NCBI GenBank assembly: GCA_964631725.1
Contig: CAZVYX010000004.1
Span: 91,430 to 155,429 of the forward strand
Length of the DNA: 64,000 nucleotides
Direction of reading: 5' to 3'
Source of the DNA: GCA-2731375 sp964631725
GTDB taxonomy: Bacteria > Pseudomonadota > Alphaproteobacteria > GCA-2731375
Positions within the stretch are counted from its first letter, which is position 1. Each line of letters begins with the position of its first letter. The position numbers and the translations under genes are program-made. Below the pieces are notes generated by a model. That model searched no databases. It worked only from the letters and a program-made list of their open reading frames with translations, and was not told the DNA's origin. Positions 26,531 through 35,748 of the stretch are shown here, in pieces.

Positions 26531-27937
26531 TTGAACGACACAGCAGACGAAGGGTGGCGTGCCGTCGTACGGGGACCCGGCCTGATCCGTCTCGCCCTGA
26601 TCATGACCTGCGTCACGCTGCACGCCATGGATGTCTTTTTCATCGCCACGATACTGCCCAGCGTGGTCGAGGATATTCAAGGCGTGGCGTTCTACGCCTG
26701 GCCGGCGGCGCTATATATCACCACCTCCATCATGGGTGCGGCCAGCGGCGGATACGTTGGCGGCAGGCTGGGACTGCGCCGGGCCGTGATGCTGGCGGCG
26801 ACCATTTACCTGGCCGGCTCCCTGGTCTGCGCCCTGGCGCCCCACATGTTCGTGTTCCTGATCGGACGTACGGTCCAGGGCCTGGGCACCGGGTTGATGG
26901 TATCCCTTGCCTACACCATGGTGCGGCAGCTTTTTGCCGAAACCCTGCGGCCCCATGTCTTCGCCTATCTGTCCGTAACCTGGGGCGTGGCGGCGGTGGC
27001 CGGTCCGCTGATTGCCGGTCTGTTTGCTCAGTTTGGTTTTTGGCGCGGGATCTACTGGCTGACGGTGCCGGTATTCCTGGCCCTGCTGGTACTCTCCCGC
27101 CGGGCGCTGCAGGAAACGCCGGTTTCGCGCGCAGCCGGCAGGCTGCCGGTGCAACGCCTGGCATTGTTGGGCGCGGCGGTTCTTTGTGTCACCGTCAGCG
27201 GCCAAACGGATGTCCTGGGCCTGCGCCTGGCTCTGATCCTGGCCGCCGTGGTGGGCGTCGGCGGCATGCTGTGGCGGGATCATCTCGCCAAGACACCGTT
27301 GTTGCCCAGCCGGCCGGCCTCGTTCAACGGGATTGTCGGGATGGGATTCTGGATCTTTTTCCTTATCTCCTTCACCTTTACGCCGCCGAACGTTTTCCTG
27401 CCCCTATTGGCGCAACGTTTACACGATGTTCCCCCTTCAATGGCCGGCTACTTCGCCGCCGCCATGTCCCTGGGCTGGTCAGCCGCCGCCTTTGTGGTGC
27501 CCGGCGCGCCGCAGCCGGTACAAAGAGTTTTGATGATCACCGGGCCGTTGTGCATTCTGGCCGGTATCGTCGGGCAGAGCCTGTTCGTGGTCGAGGGCCC
27601 GATTTGGGCCCTGATTGCCATGGTTTTCCTCACTGGCCTGGGTATTGGGCAATGCCATGCCCATATCACCAACCATATTATGAGCAACGCCAGACCGGGG
27701 GAAGAAGCCCTGACGGCGGGTGCCGTTCCGACCATGCAGTCCCTGGGCTTTGCTTTCGGCGCCGCCACGGCCGGTCTGCTGTCGAATGTCGCCGGGATGT
27801 CGGGCGGTATTTCAATCCCCACCCTGACCAGCGTAACCGATTGGATCTATGGCTTCGCCATGTTCCCCGCCACCTTTGCCCTGCTGGCCGCTGTTCGTCT
27901 GGTCTGGCTGATCAAGGCTAACCCGTCCAGGTCGTGA
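26531..27937 (+). CDS. MFS transporter (DHA2/EmrB-like)
   Basis: 468 residues from a TTG at 26531; no ATG lies upstream of the first helix and AAGG precedes the TTG. About 12-14 hydrophobic helices are seen. Motif A-like GGYVGGRLGLRRAVML follows helix 2, and GRTVQGLGTGLMVSLAYTMV contains the drug:H+ antiporter pattern. It lies 11 bases downstream of the nitronate monooxygenase gene, so it may export or import a pathway compound. Its last 20 bases overlap the convergent CaiB gene. Confidence 0.87.
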   Translation: MNDTADEGWRAVVRGPGLIRLALIMTCVTLHAMDVFFIATILPSVVEDIQGVAFYAWPAALYITTSIMGAASGGYVGGRLGLRRAVMLAATIYLAGSLVCALAPHMFVFLIGRTVQGLGTGLMVSLAYTMVRQLFAETLRPHVFAYLSVTWGVAAVAGPLIAGLFAQFGFWRGIYWLTVPVFLALLVLSRRALQETPVSRAAGRLPVQRLALLGAAVLCVTVSGQTDVLGLRLALILAAVVGVGGMLWRDHLAKTPLLPSRPASFNGIVGMGFWIFFLISFTFTPPNVFLPLLAQRLHDVPPSMAGYFAAAMSLGWSAAAFVVPGAPQPVQRVLMITGPLCILAGIVGQSLFVVEGPIWALIAMVFLTGLGIGQCHAHITNHIMSNARPGEEALTAGAVPTMQSLGFAFGAATAGLLSNVAGMSGGISIPTLTSVTDWIYGFAMFPATFALLAAVRLVWLIKANPSRS

Positions 27938-29108
27938 CCACGTCGCGGCTTCGCAGATCGGCGACGGCAGCGGCATCGTAGCCCAACTCGCCCAACACCT
28001 CGTCGGTATGCTGCCCGGTTACGGGCGAAGTGCCGGTCGGGGTGCCCGCCTCGATCTTGGGAATACCCGGCGGGTTCGGAATGGCCCAAGGCTTTTCCAG
28101 TCCGGCCAGCTCGAGAAAGGAAAACAGTTCGGTCGCAGCCACTTGCGGGTGTTCCAGGAAATTCTGAAATTCCTGCAACATCTCGTTCTGCAAGCCCGCC
28201 TCGGTGAACATATCGCGCCAATAAACAGCAGGCTTGCCCAGGAAAACCGGAGCAAAGCGTTGCCGCAACATCTCGGCATGCGCCTTGCGCCCCTCGATCC
28301 CAAGCAGACGGTCATCCGCCTTCAGGTCGTCCTGGCCGAGCAGTTCGCAGACCGTGTGGAAATCCGCATCCTTGACGACACCCAATTGCAGCCAGCCGTC
28401 GGCGGTGCGGTGAAGGCCAGACGGCGGAGCGCCGGCGCTCTGCAGGTCGCGATGCGCCGCGGTCGTGATGCGGATACCGCTAAGATTGGCGGCGGCACGC
28501 ATCAGGGAGGAGTCAATATAACGCCCGCCCCCGCCAGGCAGGTCACGCTTGGCATGCAACGCCGGCGCCACGGCCTGAAAAGAGAACAGTGCCGTGTGCA
28601 TATCGACAAGGATCGTGTTTGAACGATGGGGGATACCGTCATTACCCGCATTGTCCAGCATGAAGCCGGTAAAGGCCTGCAAGACCGGGTCCATGGCGGG
28701 TTTGTCGCGCAACGGCCCGGTCTGGCCAAAGCCGGAGATGGAGAGGTAGATCAGGCCGGGGTTCATCGCCATCAGGCGCTCATGGCCAAAACCCAGGCGA
28801 TCAATTACGCCGGGGCGGAATCCTTCCATGAAGATATCGGCATCCGCCACCAGGGCATCGATAATGGCGGCCGCTTCCGGGCTTTTCAGATCAATGGCCA
28901 GGCTGCGCTTGCCCAGGGAGCCGACGAAGGAGAATTCCGTATGATCGGATATGGGCGTGCCCAGTATTCGGGCCCAATCACCCTGTAATGGCTCTACCTT
29001 GACAACATCGGCACCATGCTGGGCCAGCAACATCGCACAATAGGGACCGGCGATGCCCTGGCTGAGGTCGACCACCTTGACGCCTTCGTAGGGCCTCTCG
29101 AAACTCAT
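27918..29108 (-). CDS. CaiB/BaiF family CoA-transferase (tandem copy A)
   Basis: 396 residues of the class III CoA-transferase family, which moves CoA between carboxylic acids through a catalytic Asp. The N-terminal signature reads GIAGPYCAMLLAQHGADVVK. The candidate catalytic Asp is in ILVDMHTALFSFQAV. The last 20 bases overlap the 3' end of the convergent MFS gene. It is a close paralogue of the next gene on the strand (29119-30303), with the same start (MSFERPYEG) and the same end (TTWTG). The substrate is unknown. Confidence 0.9.
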   Translation of the reverse strand: MSFERPYEGVKVVDLSQGIAGPYCAMLLAQHGADVVKVEPLQGDWARILGTPISDHTEFSFVGSLGKRSLAIDLKSPEAAAIIDALVADADIFMEGFRPGVIDRLGFGHERLMAMNPGLIYLSISGFGQTGPLRDKPAMDPVLQAFTGFMLDNAGNDGIPHRSNTILVDMHTALFSFQAVAPALHAKRDLPGGGGRYIDSSLMRAAANLSGIRITTAAHRDLQSAGAPPSGLHRTADGWLQLGVVKDADFHTVCELLGQDDLKADDRLLGIEGRKAHAEMLRQRFAPVFLGKPAVYWRDMFTEAGLQNEMLQEFQNFLEHPQVAATELFSFLELAGLEKPWAIPNPPGIPKIEAGTPTGTSPVTGQHTDEVLGELGYDAAAVADLRSRDVVTTWTG

Positions 29109-29118
29109 GGCAAACTCC

Positions 29119-30303
29119 TCATCCGGTCCATGTCGTAATCACGCCCCGGTGCCGCAGATCGGCGATGAAATCGGCGTCATGCCCCAGTTGCGCCAGCACT
29201 TCGTCACTATGCTGCCCCGTTACGGGTGAAACGCCATAAGGTGTATCCGGCTCGATCTTGGGGATGCCCGGCGGGTTGGGCATGGGCAGCTCCACACCGG
29301 CGAGGGGAATGTATGAAAACAGCTCTGTTTCGAGCACTTGCGGGTGGGCCAGGAATTCATTGAAACTCTGCAATATTTCATTTTGCATGCCGGCCTCGGT
29401 GAATATGTCACGCCATTGGGCCGCCGATTTACTCAATAGGGCCTCCGCCACGCCATCCAACAGCATGTCTGCCTGGGCCCGGCGGCCCTCGTTGCCACGC
29501 AGGCTGTCATCCGCCTTCCAGTCATCCCGTCCCAGGATGTCGCACAAAGCCAGAAAATCCTTATCCTGCAGCGTGACCAGTTGCAGCCAGCCCTCGGCGG
29601 TCTTGAAAATACCCGATGGCGTGGTGCGCAGATTTCGCTTCAGCTCGCCCTCCTGAGACGCGGTCATGACACGGATAACGCTGAGATTGGCCGCGCCCCG
29701 CATCAGCGAGATATCAAGAAACCGCCCTTTCGCGCCGTCGCGTTTGCCATAAAGCGCCGGTGCCACGGCCTGAAAGCTGTACAGCGCCGTCGACATGTCA
29801 TTGATGACGGTATGGGTGCGATGGGGAATACCGTCCTCCCCCTTGTTGTCCATCATATAGCCGCTGAAGGCTTGCAACACCGGATCCATGGCCGGTTTGC
29901 CGCGCAACGGCCCGATCTGGCCAAAGCCCGAGATCGAGACATAGATGAGGCCGGGATTTAGCGCCATCAGACGTTCATGGCCAAAGCCCAGGCGGTCGAT
30001 CACACCGGGGCGGAAACCCTCAAGAAAAACGTCCGCCTCGGCCACCAGATTGTCGATGATCCCTGGTGCCTCGGCGCTTTTAAGATCAATGGCCAGGCTG
30101 CGTTTGCCAAAATTCGCGATAAAGGAATATTCCGTATGGTTGCCGTTGGAGGCACCAAGCGAACGGGCCCAGTCCCCCTGCGGCGGTTCCACCTTGATCA
30201 CATCGGCGCCGTGCTGGGCCAACAACATGGCGCAATAGGGACCCGCGATCCCCTGGCTCATATCGACCACCTTGATGCCCTCGTAGGGCCTCTCGAAGCT
30301 CAT
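29119..30303 (-). CDS. CaiB/BaiF family CoA-transferase (tandem copy B)
   Basis: 394 residues, aligning with the 27918-29108 protein along its whole length with short differences. The candidate catalytic Asp is in VINDMSTALYSFQAV. The two genes are ten bases apart on the same strand, so they arose by tandem duplication and are kept intact. They may be two subunits of one enzyme or have separate CoA donors. The neighbouring MBL hydrolase and MmgE/PrpD genes upstream appear to belong to the same operon. Confidence 0.9.
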   Translation of the reverse strand: MSFERPYEGIKVVDMSQGIAGPYCAMLLAQHGADVIKVEPPQGDWARSLGASNGNHTEYSFIANFGKRSLAIDLKSAEAPGIIDNLVAEADVFLEGFRPGVIDRLGFGHERLMALNPGLIYVSISGFGQIGPLRGKPAMDPVLQAFSGYMMDNKGEDGIPHRTHTVINDMSTALYSFQAVAPALYGKRDGAKGRFLDISLMRGAANLSVIRVMTASQEGELKRNLRTTPSGIFKTAEGWLQLVTLQDKDFLALCDILGRDDWKADDSLRGNEGRRAQADMLLDGVAEALLSKSAAQWRDIFTEAGMQNEILQSFNEFLAHPQVLETELFSYIPLAGVELPMPNPPGIPKIEPDTPYGVSPVTGQHSDEVLAQLGHDADFIADLRHRGVITTWTG

Positions 30304-30315
30304 ATATGGTGGCTC

Positions 30316-31170
30316 CTAGACGTCCAGGCGGTAGACATCGCCGTCGCGGACCAGATGACCGGCGGTGGGCGTCGCGAAATGGGTGCCGATGATCAGGATC
30401 GGTGTGTCGGCATAACGCGAAAAGACTTCATGCCGGGTGCGCCGGGCCTGATCAGGATCGGTATCGACGGAGGCCGACCATTCCGGATGAGCGAACTGGC
30501 AGGGGTGGTGGATGAAATCACCGGTGATCATGGCCTCTTCGCCCTGACTTTTGATCATAACGGAAACATGGCCCGGTGAATGGCCAACCGTGGGCATCAG
30601 GCTGACCTCATCACAGATTTTATGCGAAGTTTCGACCAGATCGACCAAGCCCGCGTCGAAAACCGGCAATACCGAATCCGACATGATCTGCCTGGTGTTC
30701 TTCTCCTCCACCGCGGTCCAATGGTCGAACTCCACCTTGCCCATCAGATAGCGGGCGTTGGGAAAGGTCGGTTGCCATTTGCCGTCCACCAACATGGTAT
30801 TCCAGCCGACATGATCGATATGCAGATGGGTACACAGGACATTATCGATTTTGCCCGTGGCGTAGCCCGCCGCCTCCAAGTCCTTCAGAAATGTCGTCTG
30901 AAGCTGATTCCAGGGTGGATTGGCCCGCTCCTTGTCGTTGCCGACACAGGTATCGACGACGATGGTGCGGTCCGGCGTTTCGATGATCAGGGCGTGGATG
31001 GAGCCGCGCATGCGGCCGTTCTCGTCGGCGAAATGGGGATAAAGCCAGGGGATTCCCTGCAATATCTCCCGCTTGGCATCGGGTAGAATGGGGCTCATCC
31101 CACCCGTCGCCTCAATTTCCACTACCCGCGTTACGGTAACCTCGCCAATACGCCACTTACCCTGGTTCAT
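30316..31170 (-). CDS. MBL-fold metallo-hydrolase
   Basis: 284 residues from the ATG at 31170, with GGGAGA upstream. The dinuclear metal motif THLHIDHVGWN (HxHxDH) is clear, and VGHSPGHVSVMI and IGTHFATPTAGH hold later metal-ligand His residues. The subgroup resembles AHL-lactonase and methyl-parathion-hydrolase-like proteins, which hydrolyse lactones or esters. It lies 12 bases upstream of the CaiB pair and just downstream of the PrpD-like gene, so it probably opens a lactone or ester in the same pathway. The specific substrate is unknown. Confidence 0.88.
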   Translation of the reverse strand: MNQGKWRIGEVTVTRVVEIEATGGMSPILPDAKREILQGIPWLYPHFADENGRMRGSIHALIIETPDRTIVVDTCVGNDKERANPPWNQLQTTFLKDLEAAGYATGKIDNVLCTHLHIDHVGWNTMLVDGKWQPTFPNARYLMGKVEFDHWTAVEEKNTRQIMSDSVLPVFDAGLVDLVETSHKICDEVSLMPTVGHSPGHVSVMIKSQGEEAMITGDFIHHPCQFAHPEWSASVDTDPDQARRTRHEVFSRYADTPILIIGTHFATPTAGHLVRDGDVYRLDV

Positions 31171-31199
31171 CGCATTCGATCTCCCATCGCCATCTGTTC

Positions 31200-32576
31200 C
31201 TAGCCGGCTTGCCAATCAGCCACATGATCCAGCAATTGGCCGGCACTATCGAGATTTTCCAGATTGTGCAGATCGGCCAGCAACGTCTCGGCCTTCGCTT
31301 CTCCCAACAGGGGCGTCGTCAGGCTGCGGAACTTGGCATCGATCTTCAGGCCCTGGGCCGCGACGTCTTCCGCCGGGATACCCACATCGAAACTACGCTC
31401 CAGTGTCTGGCCATCGTGCAAGTGGATGACGGCGGTGGCCAAGGTGGCGGGGCCGCCGTCGGGCGTCACGTTGACCCGACGGCGCAGATCGATCAGTTGC
31501 GGCGCCTGGGCATTGGCATCGGAATAATTTTCGATGCTGGCCGTATCAATACCCGCAAGGGCAAAGGCGGCGGTCTGACGCAGGCTAAACTTCGACTCCA
31601 GACCCGTATTGGGTTCCTGAATGTTGCAGACCGCCAAATGCCGGGTATCGACGGACAGCTCAACGGTTTCGATCTGATCCGGGGTTAGCTGCGCCTCGTC
31701 GCGCAGGTCGGACAGGATTTCGATGGTCGAATGGGTCAGATAGCAGGCGGCGTGATACTTGAACAAATTCTCCCGTACATGCAGGCCGCGCTTGGGCGTC
31801 TGCATCGCCTCTTCCACATTGAAATCATCGCTTTGTGTATCCGCGAAGCCCTGGGCCACCTCCAAAATATCCGGACGCGAGGTAAAGCCGCGCTTTGCCA
31901 GACGGGCCGCCAACAGGCCGTTACCGGCCGCCTTGCCCGCATGCAACGGCTTGCACATGGTGCCGAACTGGGATTTGAGGCCCGCCGCCTGGGTACCGGC
32001 GATACCCATGGCCCGGGCCATGGCCTCACCGTCCAGCCCCAACAGGTGGCCAACACCCGCCGCCGCGCCGAAGCTGCCAACCGTGGCCGTGGCGTGAAAG
32101 CCCTTGGCATAATGGCTGGGCGAAACCAGGCTGCCGACCCGGCATTCGGCTTCATAGCCGGCGACAAAGGCGGTTATCAGGTCACGGCCACTGGCGCCCA
32201 TATCTTCCGCCATGGCCAAAACCGCGGCGCCGACCTGCGCCGTCGGGTGCCCGCCCATGGCGCGGGCGACATCGTCATAATCCAAGGCGTGAGAGGCACT
32301 GCCGTTGACCAGACAGGCCTGGGCCAGGGTGCCCTTGGCGGCGGAGCCGATCAGCGTGGCGCGGGGCTGGCCGCCTTCCTCCTCGGCCTCGGCGGCCAAA
32401 ATGGCGGTCAAGGGCTCCACCGCACCGGCCAGGGTGACGGCGAACCAATCGATCAGGCACTGCTTGGCCACCGCCAAGCTATCGGCGTCAATATCCTCAA
32501 AACGCAGATCAACGGCGCCTTGCGCCAGGTTTTCGGTGACGGGCGTGGTAACTTCTTCAAGCGCGGGACTGCTCAT
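31200..32576 (-). CDS. MmgE/PrpD family protein
   Basis: 458 residues, the family's normal length. The all-helical domain shows SASHALDYDDVARAMGGHPTAQ and GFHATATVGSFGAAAGVGHLLG, the usual substrate-site patterns of 2-methylcitrate dehydratase relatives. Many MmgE/PrpD members in catabolic clusters act on other compounds, such as itaconate or substituted succinates. It is the first gene of the minus-strand set with the MBL hydrolase and CaiB pair. No prpB or prpC is adjacent, so methylcitrate is not assumed. Confidence 0.88.
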   Translation of the reverse strand: MSSPALEEVTTPVTENLAQGAVDLRFEDIDADSLAVAKQCLIDWFAVTLAGAVEPLTAILAAEAEEEGGQPRATLIGSAAKGTLAQACLVNGSASHALDYDDVARAMGGHPTAQVGAAVLAMAEDMGASGRDLITAFVAGYEAECRVGSLVSPSHYAKGFHATATVGSFGAAAGVGHLLGLDGEAMARAMGIAGTQAAGLKSQFGTMCKPLHAGKAAGNGLLAARLAKRGFTSRPDILEVAQGFADTQSDDFNVEEAMQTPKRGLHVRENLFKYHAACYLTHSTIEILSDLRDEAQLTPDQIETVELSVDTRHLAVCNIQEPNTGLESKFSLRQTAAFALAGIDTASIENYSDANAQAPQLIDLRRRVNVTPDGGPATLATAVIHLHDGQTLERSFDVGIPAEDVAAQGLKIDAKFRSLTTPLLGEAKAETLLADLHNLENLDSAGQLLDHVADWQAG

Positions 32577-32780
32577 GGTTCTATCCTCGACTTGTTATGC
32601 GCGATGGCTTCATTTCAATCCGGCCCCAAGTTTGTCCCCTTGGCGCGCCTTTGTCCAATGTCCCGTCGCGCCCATGGCGCCTTCAGCGCCCGCAGGAATT
32701 TGCGCGGAGTCAACGATACCCCGCCCTTCGCCGGTCCGGATGATAGTATCTTGATCTACGATTGGCGCGAAAGCCGCCGA

Positions 32781-34301
32781 TCAGACCGCCTGGTCTTCAG
32801 TGGTATAGATCTCCGTCGTCTGCGGTACGTTATGCAGGTCGTGCCGGCCCAGGGGGACCATCGCTTCCGGCAATATCTGCTGCACGGCGCCTGAAAACAG
32901 CAACGACCGGTCCAGTACCTTGCAATGTTCCGACAGCCGGGCGGCCAGGTTGGCGGCGCTGCCGATAACGGTGAAATCGAGGCGTTCCGGCGCGCCCACA
33001 TTACCGAACGTCACCTCGCCCAGATGTACGCCAATGGCACAACGCAGGGGCGGCTCCTCGGTCGCCGCCAGGCGGGCGACAATTTCCTCCGCCGCTTCCC
33101 GCGCCAGACCGCAAGCGGCAGCCGGATCGCCGTCGACCGGAAAAATCGCCAGAACGCCGTCACCGATAAATTTCAAGACCTCGCCCCAGCGCGATAGGAT
33201 CGGCTCCGATGCAGCTTCGAAAAAGTCATTGAGCAAATCCAGATAGGCGCCACGCGGCAGCGCCGCCGCCAATTGCGTGGAATTGCGCAGATCACAGAAC
33301 AAAATCGCCGCGCGGATTTCCTCGCCATGACCGCGTTGGGTCTGGCCATTCAACACCCGGGTGCCGGAACGCTGGCCCAGATATGTTGTCAGCAGGGTGC
33401 GCGTGTTCTGCCGCTCGGTCAGGGTTTCGTAGAACCGGCTTAGGGCGAATACACATTGAAAAATCTCGCCCAGATCGGCGGTGGAAAACCCCGCCGGGTC
33501 GTCGGAGGTCAAGCTCAGGGTATTGGTCTGCCCATTTGAAAACGGCAACGGCATGGCGACATAGTCGGTGGCACCCTGGGCCCGCAGTTCATCCATGATA
33601 GGAAACTGGAACTCCGTCTCGCCCGGCTGGTTCAGGCGTTGGCGCACGCCGCCCAGACCCTCGCTGACGTGGCGCACGGGGCTGTTCAAATAGGCCGCCT
33701 CCCGCAACATGCCGTGTGGCGTGCCGCCTTCCTCCACGCCTTCGCGGCCGCGTATCCAATTGTAGCGGCGCCCGGCCAACTGCGGATGCAAGGTCCAGAT
33801 CCCCACGCCCAGGCGCCACAGGGGAATTCCCATCCGCACCATGCGCTGGCCGAATTGTTCAGTCAGCTCCGCCGGCGTATCGCACATCCAGGCTTCCTGT
33901 AGCAGCCAATCCACCAAGGGACCGGACAGACCGACATCCGCCGCCGGCTGCGTCAGGGGTTGATCCAGAATATTGTCGAAAAAAGCCACATGCCCGGCGA
34001 TCTCCGAAACTTCATCGAACGGATTTTCATAGCTGAATGCCGCGTTCTCAAGCTGGCTGCCGGGCAGGTCCAGATGCCAATAACTCGCCGTGCCCTTGAA
34101 GGGGCAGAATGTGCGCAGGGTTGACGGCTGTAGCAATGTCTTGCTCACATCACCGGGCGGAAAATAGAGGTAGGAGTCCAGACCGGTCTCGCGCATCACC
34201 AGTGGCGCGGCACTTTCGGCCAGGACCACGCCGTCATGCGCGGCACACGTTGGCTGCGGCCATGCGTCAACAGTTATGCTGTAAGGATCACCGGTTTTCA
34301 T
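32781..34301 (-). CDS. DUF427-class III adenylate cyclase fusion
   Basis: 506 residues. Residues 10-112 look like a DUF427 domain: VVLAESAAPLVMRETG, YLYFPPGDV and TFCPFKGTASYW. Residues 125-315 form a region often seen before cyclase domains in rhizobia-type cyclases (WRLGVGIWTLHPQLAG). Residues 325-505 form a class III cyclase: metal Asp337 (FCDLRNST) and Asp381 (FIGDGV), adenine-specifying Lys377 and Asp442 (LDFTVIG), and transition-state Asn451 and Arg455. All catalytic residues are present, so cAMP formation from ATP is likely. It is cytosolic, with no membrane segment. It is transcribed away from a second cyclase gene. Confidence 0.9.
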   Translation of the reverse strand: MKTGDPYSITVDAWPQPTCAAHDGVVLAESAAPLVMRETGLDSYLYFPPGDVSKTLLQPSTLRTFCPFKGTASYWHLDLPGSQLENAAFSYENPFDEVSEIAGHVAFFDNILDQPLTQPAADVGLSGPLVDWLLQEAWMCDTPAELTEQFGQRMVRMGIPLWRLGVGIWTLHPQLAGRRYNWIRGREGVEEGGTPHGMLREAAYLNSPVRHVSEGLGGVRQRLNQPGETEFQFPIMDELRAQGATDYVAMPLPFSNGQTNTLSLTSDDPAGFSTADLGEIFQCVFALSRFYETLTERQNTRTLLTTYLGQRSGTRVLNGQTQRGHGEEIRAAILFCDLRNSTQLAAALPRGAYLDLLNDFFEAASEPILSRWGEVLKFIGDGVLAIFPVDGDPAAACGLAREAAEEIVARLAATEEPPLRCAIGVHLGEVTFGNVGAPERLDFTVIGSAANLAARLSEHCKVLDRSLLFSGAVQQILPEAMVPLGRHDLHNVPQTTEIYTTEDQAV

Positions 34302-34419
34302 GCTCGATACATTTATGGGCCGCCGGGCCCCTATTCAAGGGCATACTGGAAACCAAACACGTGCATACCTACTTAGCAAGGGTGCAGGGCCAACGGAAGG
34401 TGAACAGGGGGGCAGGGAT

Positions 34420-35748
34420 ATGATGACGATCGCACAGGCAAATCCCGCAACGGTGGCGCCCGCGGGCGACGCAATGGAAGACGCCGATTGGGGCCGCATG
34501 AACCGGCGGCTGGTCTTTCTCGATAACGAGTTGGAGCGTGATTTCCGCGCCGCCGAGCGTAACCGTAACCTGGGCCAGGCGCGGTTCGTCCTATGGCTGG
34601 CCCTGGCAATCGAACTAGCCTTCGCGGCCATTGATCCCTGGACCCTGCCCGCCGATGCCATGACTTTCGTCATGTGGCGAACCGGTATTTTAACCCTGGT
34701 GCTGGCGATATGTCTGGGTTTGACTTATGCCCCCTACTTCCGCACCCGCTGGCCGATGCTGATGACCTTGGCCGTGCACGCGATGACCTTGGCCGCGGCC
34801 CTGACCAATCTCATGGTCGATGTGCCGGCGCAGTACCTGTCGCCCTTCATGCTGCTGGTGTTGGCGGGTTATCTGATGGTGCCTCTGATTTTTGAATACT
34901 GTATCGGCACCGTTACCTCGGCCAGCACAGTCTATTTCGTCGCCACCGCATTTTCCGATATTGCCGATGGCCAGAACCTGGGGATGTTGGCGGCGCAGTT
35001 GGTGGCGGCGAATGTGATTGGTATTGCCGCCTTGCATCGCGCCGAACGCATCCGCCGGATGGATCATTTGAACGCCCGGCGCCTGGATGAGCAACGGGCC
35101 CGCTACCACGATCTGCTGACCTCGATCCTGCCAGCGGCCGTGGCGGAGCGTTTGCAACGCGGCGAGACCGTGGTTGACGACATACCGGATGTCACGGTGC
35201 TGTTCGCCGACATCGTCGGCTTTACCGCCATGGCGGCGCGCTATCGCCCGGATCAGATACTTGATTTGCTGAACCGGCTGTTCGCGGCCTTCGACGACCT
35301 GACGGCACGCCATGGCCTGGAAAAGATCAAGACCATCGGCGATTGCTATATGGTGGCGGGCGGTGTCTCGGGCAGCGGCGGCGCCGACGCGCCGGCCATG
35401 GCCGATCTGGCCCTGGCCATGCAGGATGCAGCGGCCAGGATCGAGGGTCCCGACGGCAAGCCCGTGCGCATACGTATCGGCATTCATGTGGGCGGATTGA
35501 CGGCCGGGGTGATCGGCCGGCGCCGTTTCATGTATGATCTATGGGGCGACACGGTCAATATCGCCTCGCGCATGCAAACCTTGGGCGAGCCGGACCGCAT
35601 TCAGGTTTCCGACGACCTGCGCCAACGCCTTGATCCCAGCTATCGCCTTGACCCGCGCGGCGAAATCGAGGTTAAGGGTAAGGGAGACATGGCGACCTGG
35701 TATCTGCTGGGCCGCGATACCGGCATCAACGGCCAAAAGGAAGCGTGA
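34420..35748 (+). CDS. Membrane-anchored class III adenylate cyclase
   Basis: 442 residues from the ATG at 34420, which has GGGGGGCAGGG just upstream. About six hydrophobic helices span residues 55-205, followed by a short helical linker (LDEQRARYHDLLTSILP) and a class III cyclase at 255-435. Metal-binding Asp264 (FADIVGFT) and Asp308 (TIGDCYM), adenine-specifying Lys304 and Asp373, and Asn380/Arg384 (DTVNIASRM) are all there. It should make cAMP at the inner membrane. Its stop overlaps the next ATG by one base, coupling it to an esterase gene. Confidence 0.92.
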   Translation: MMTIAQANPATVAPAGDAMEDADWGRMNRRLVFLDNELERDFRAAERNRNLGQARFVLWLALAIELAFAAIDPWTLPADAMTFVMWRTGILTLVLAICLGLTYAPYFRTRWPMLMTLAVHAMTLAAALTNLMVDVPAQYLSPFMLLVLAGYLMVPLIFEYCIGTVTSASTVYFVATAFSDIADGQNLGMLAAQLVAANVIGIAALHRAERIRRMDHLNARRLDEQRARYHDLLTSILPAAVAERLQRGETVVDDIPDVTVLFADIVGFTAMAARYRPDQILDLLNRLFAAFDDLTARHGLEKIKTIGDCYMVAGGVSGSGGADAPAMADLALAMQDAAARIEGPDGKPVRIRIGIHVGGLTAGVIGRRRFMYDLWGDTVNIASRMQTLGEPDRIQVSDDLRQRLDPSYRLDPRGEIEVKGKGDMATWYLLGRDTGINGQKEA

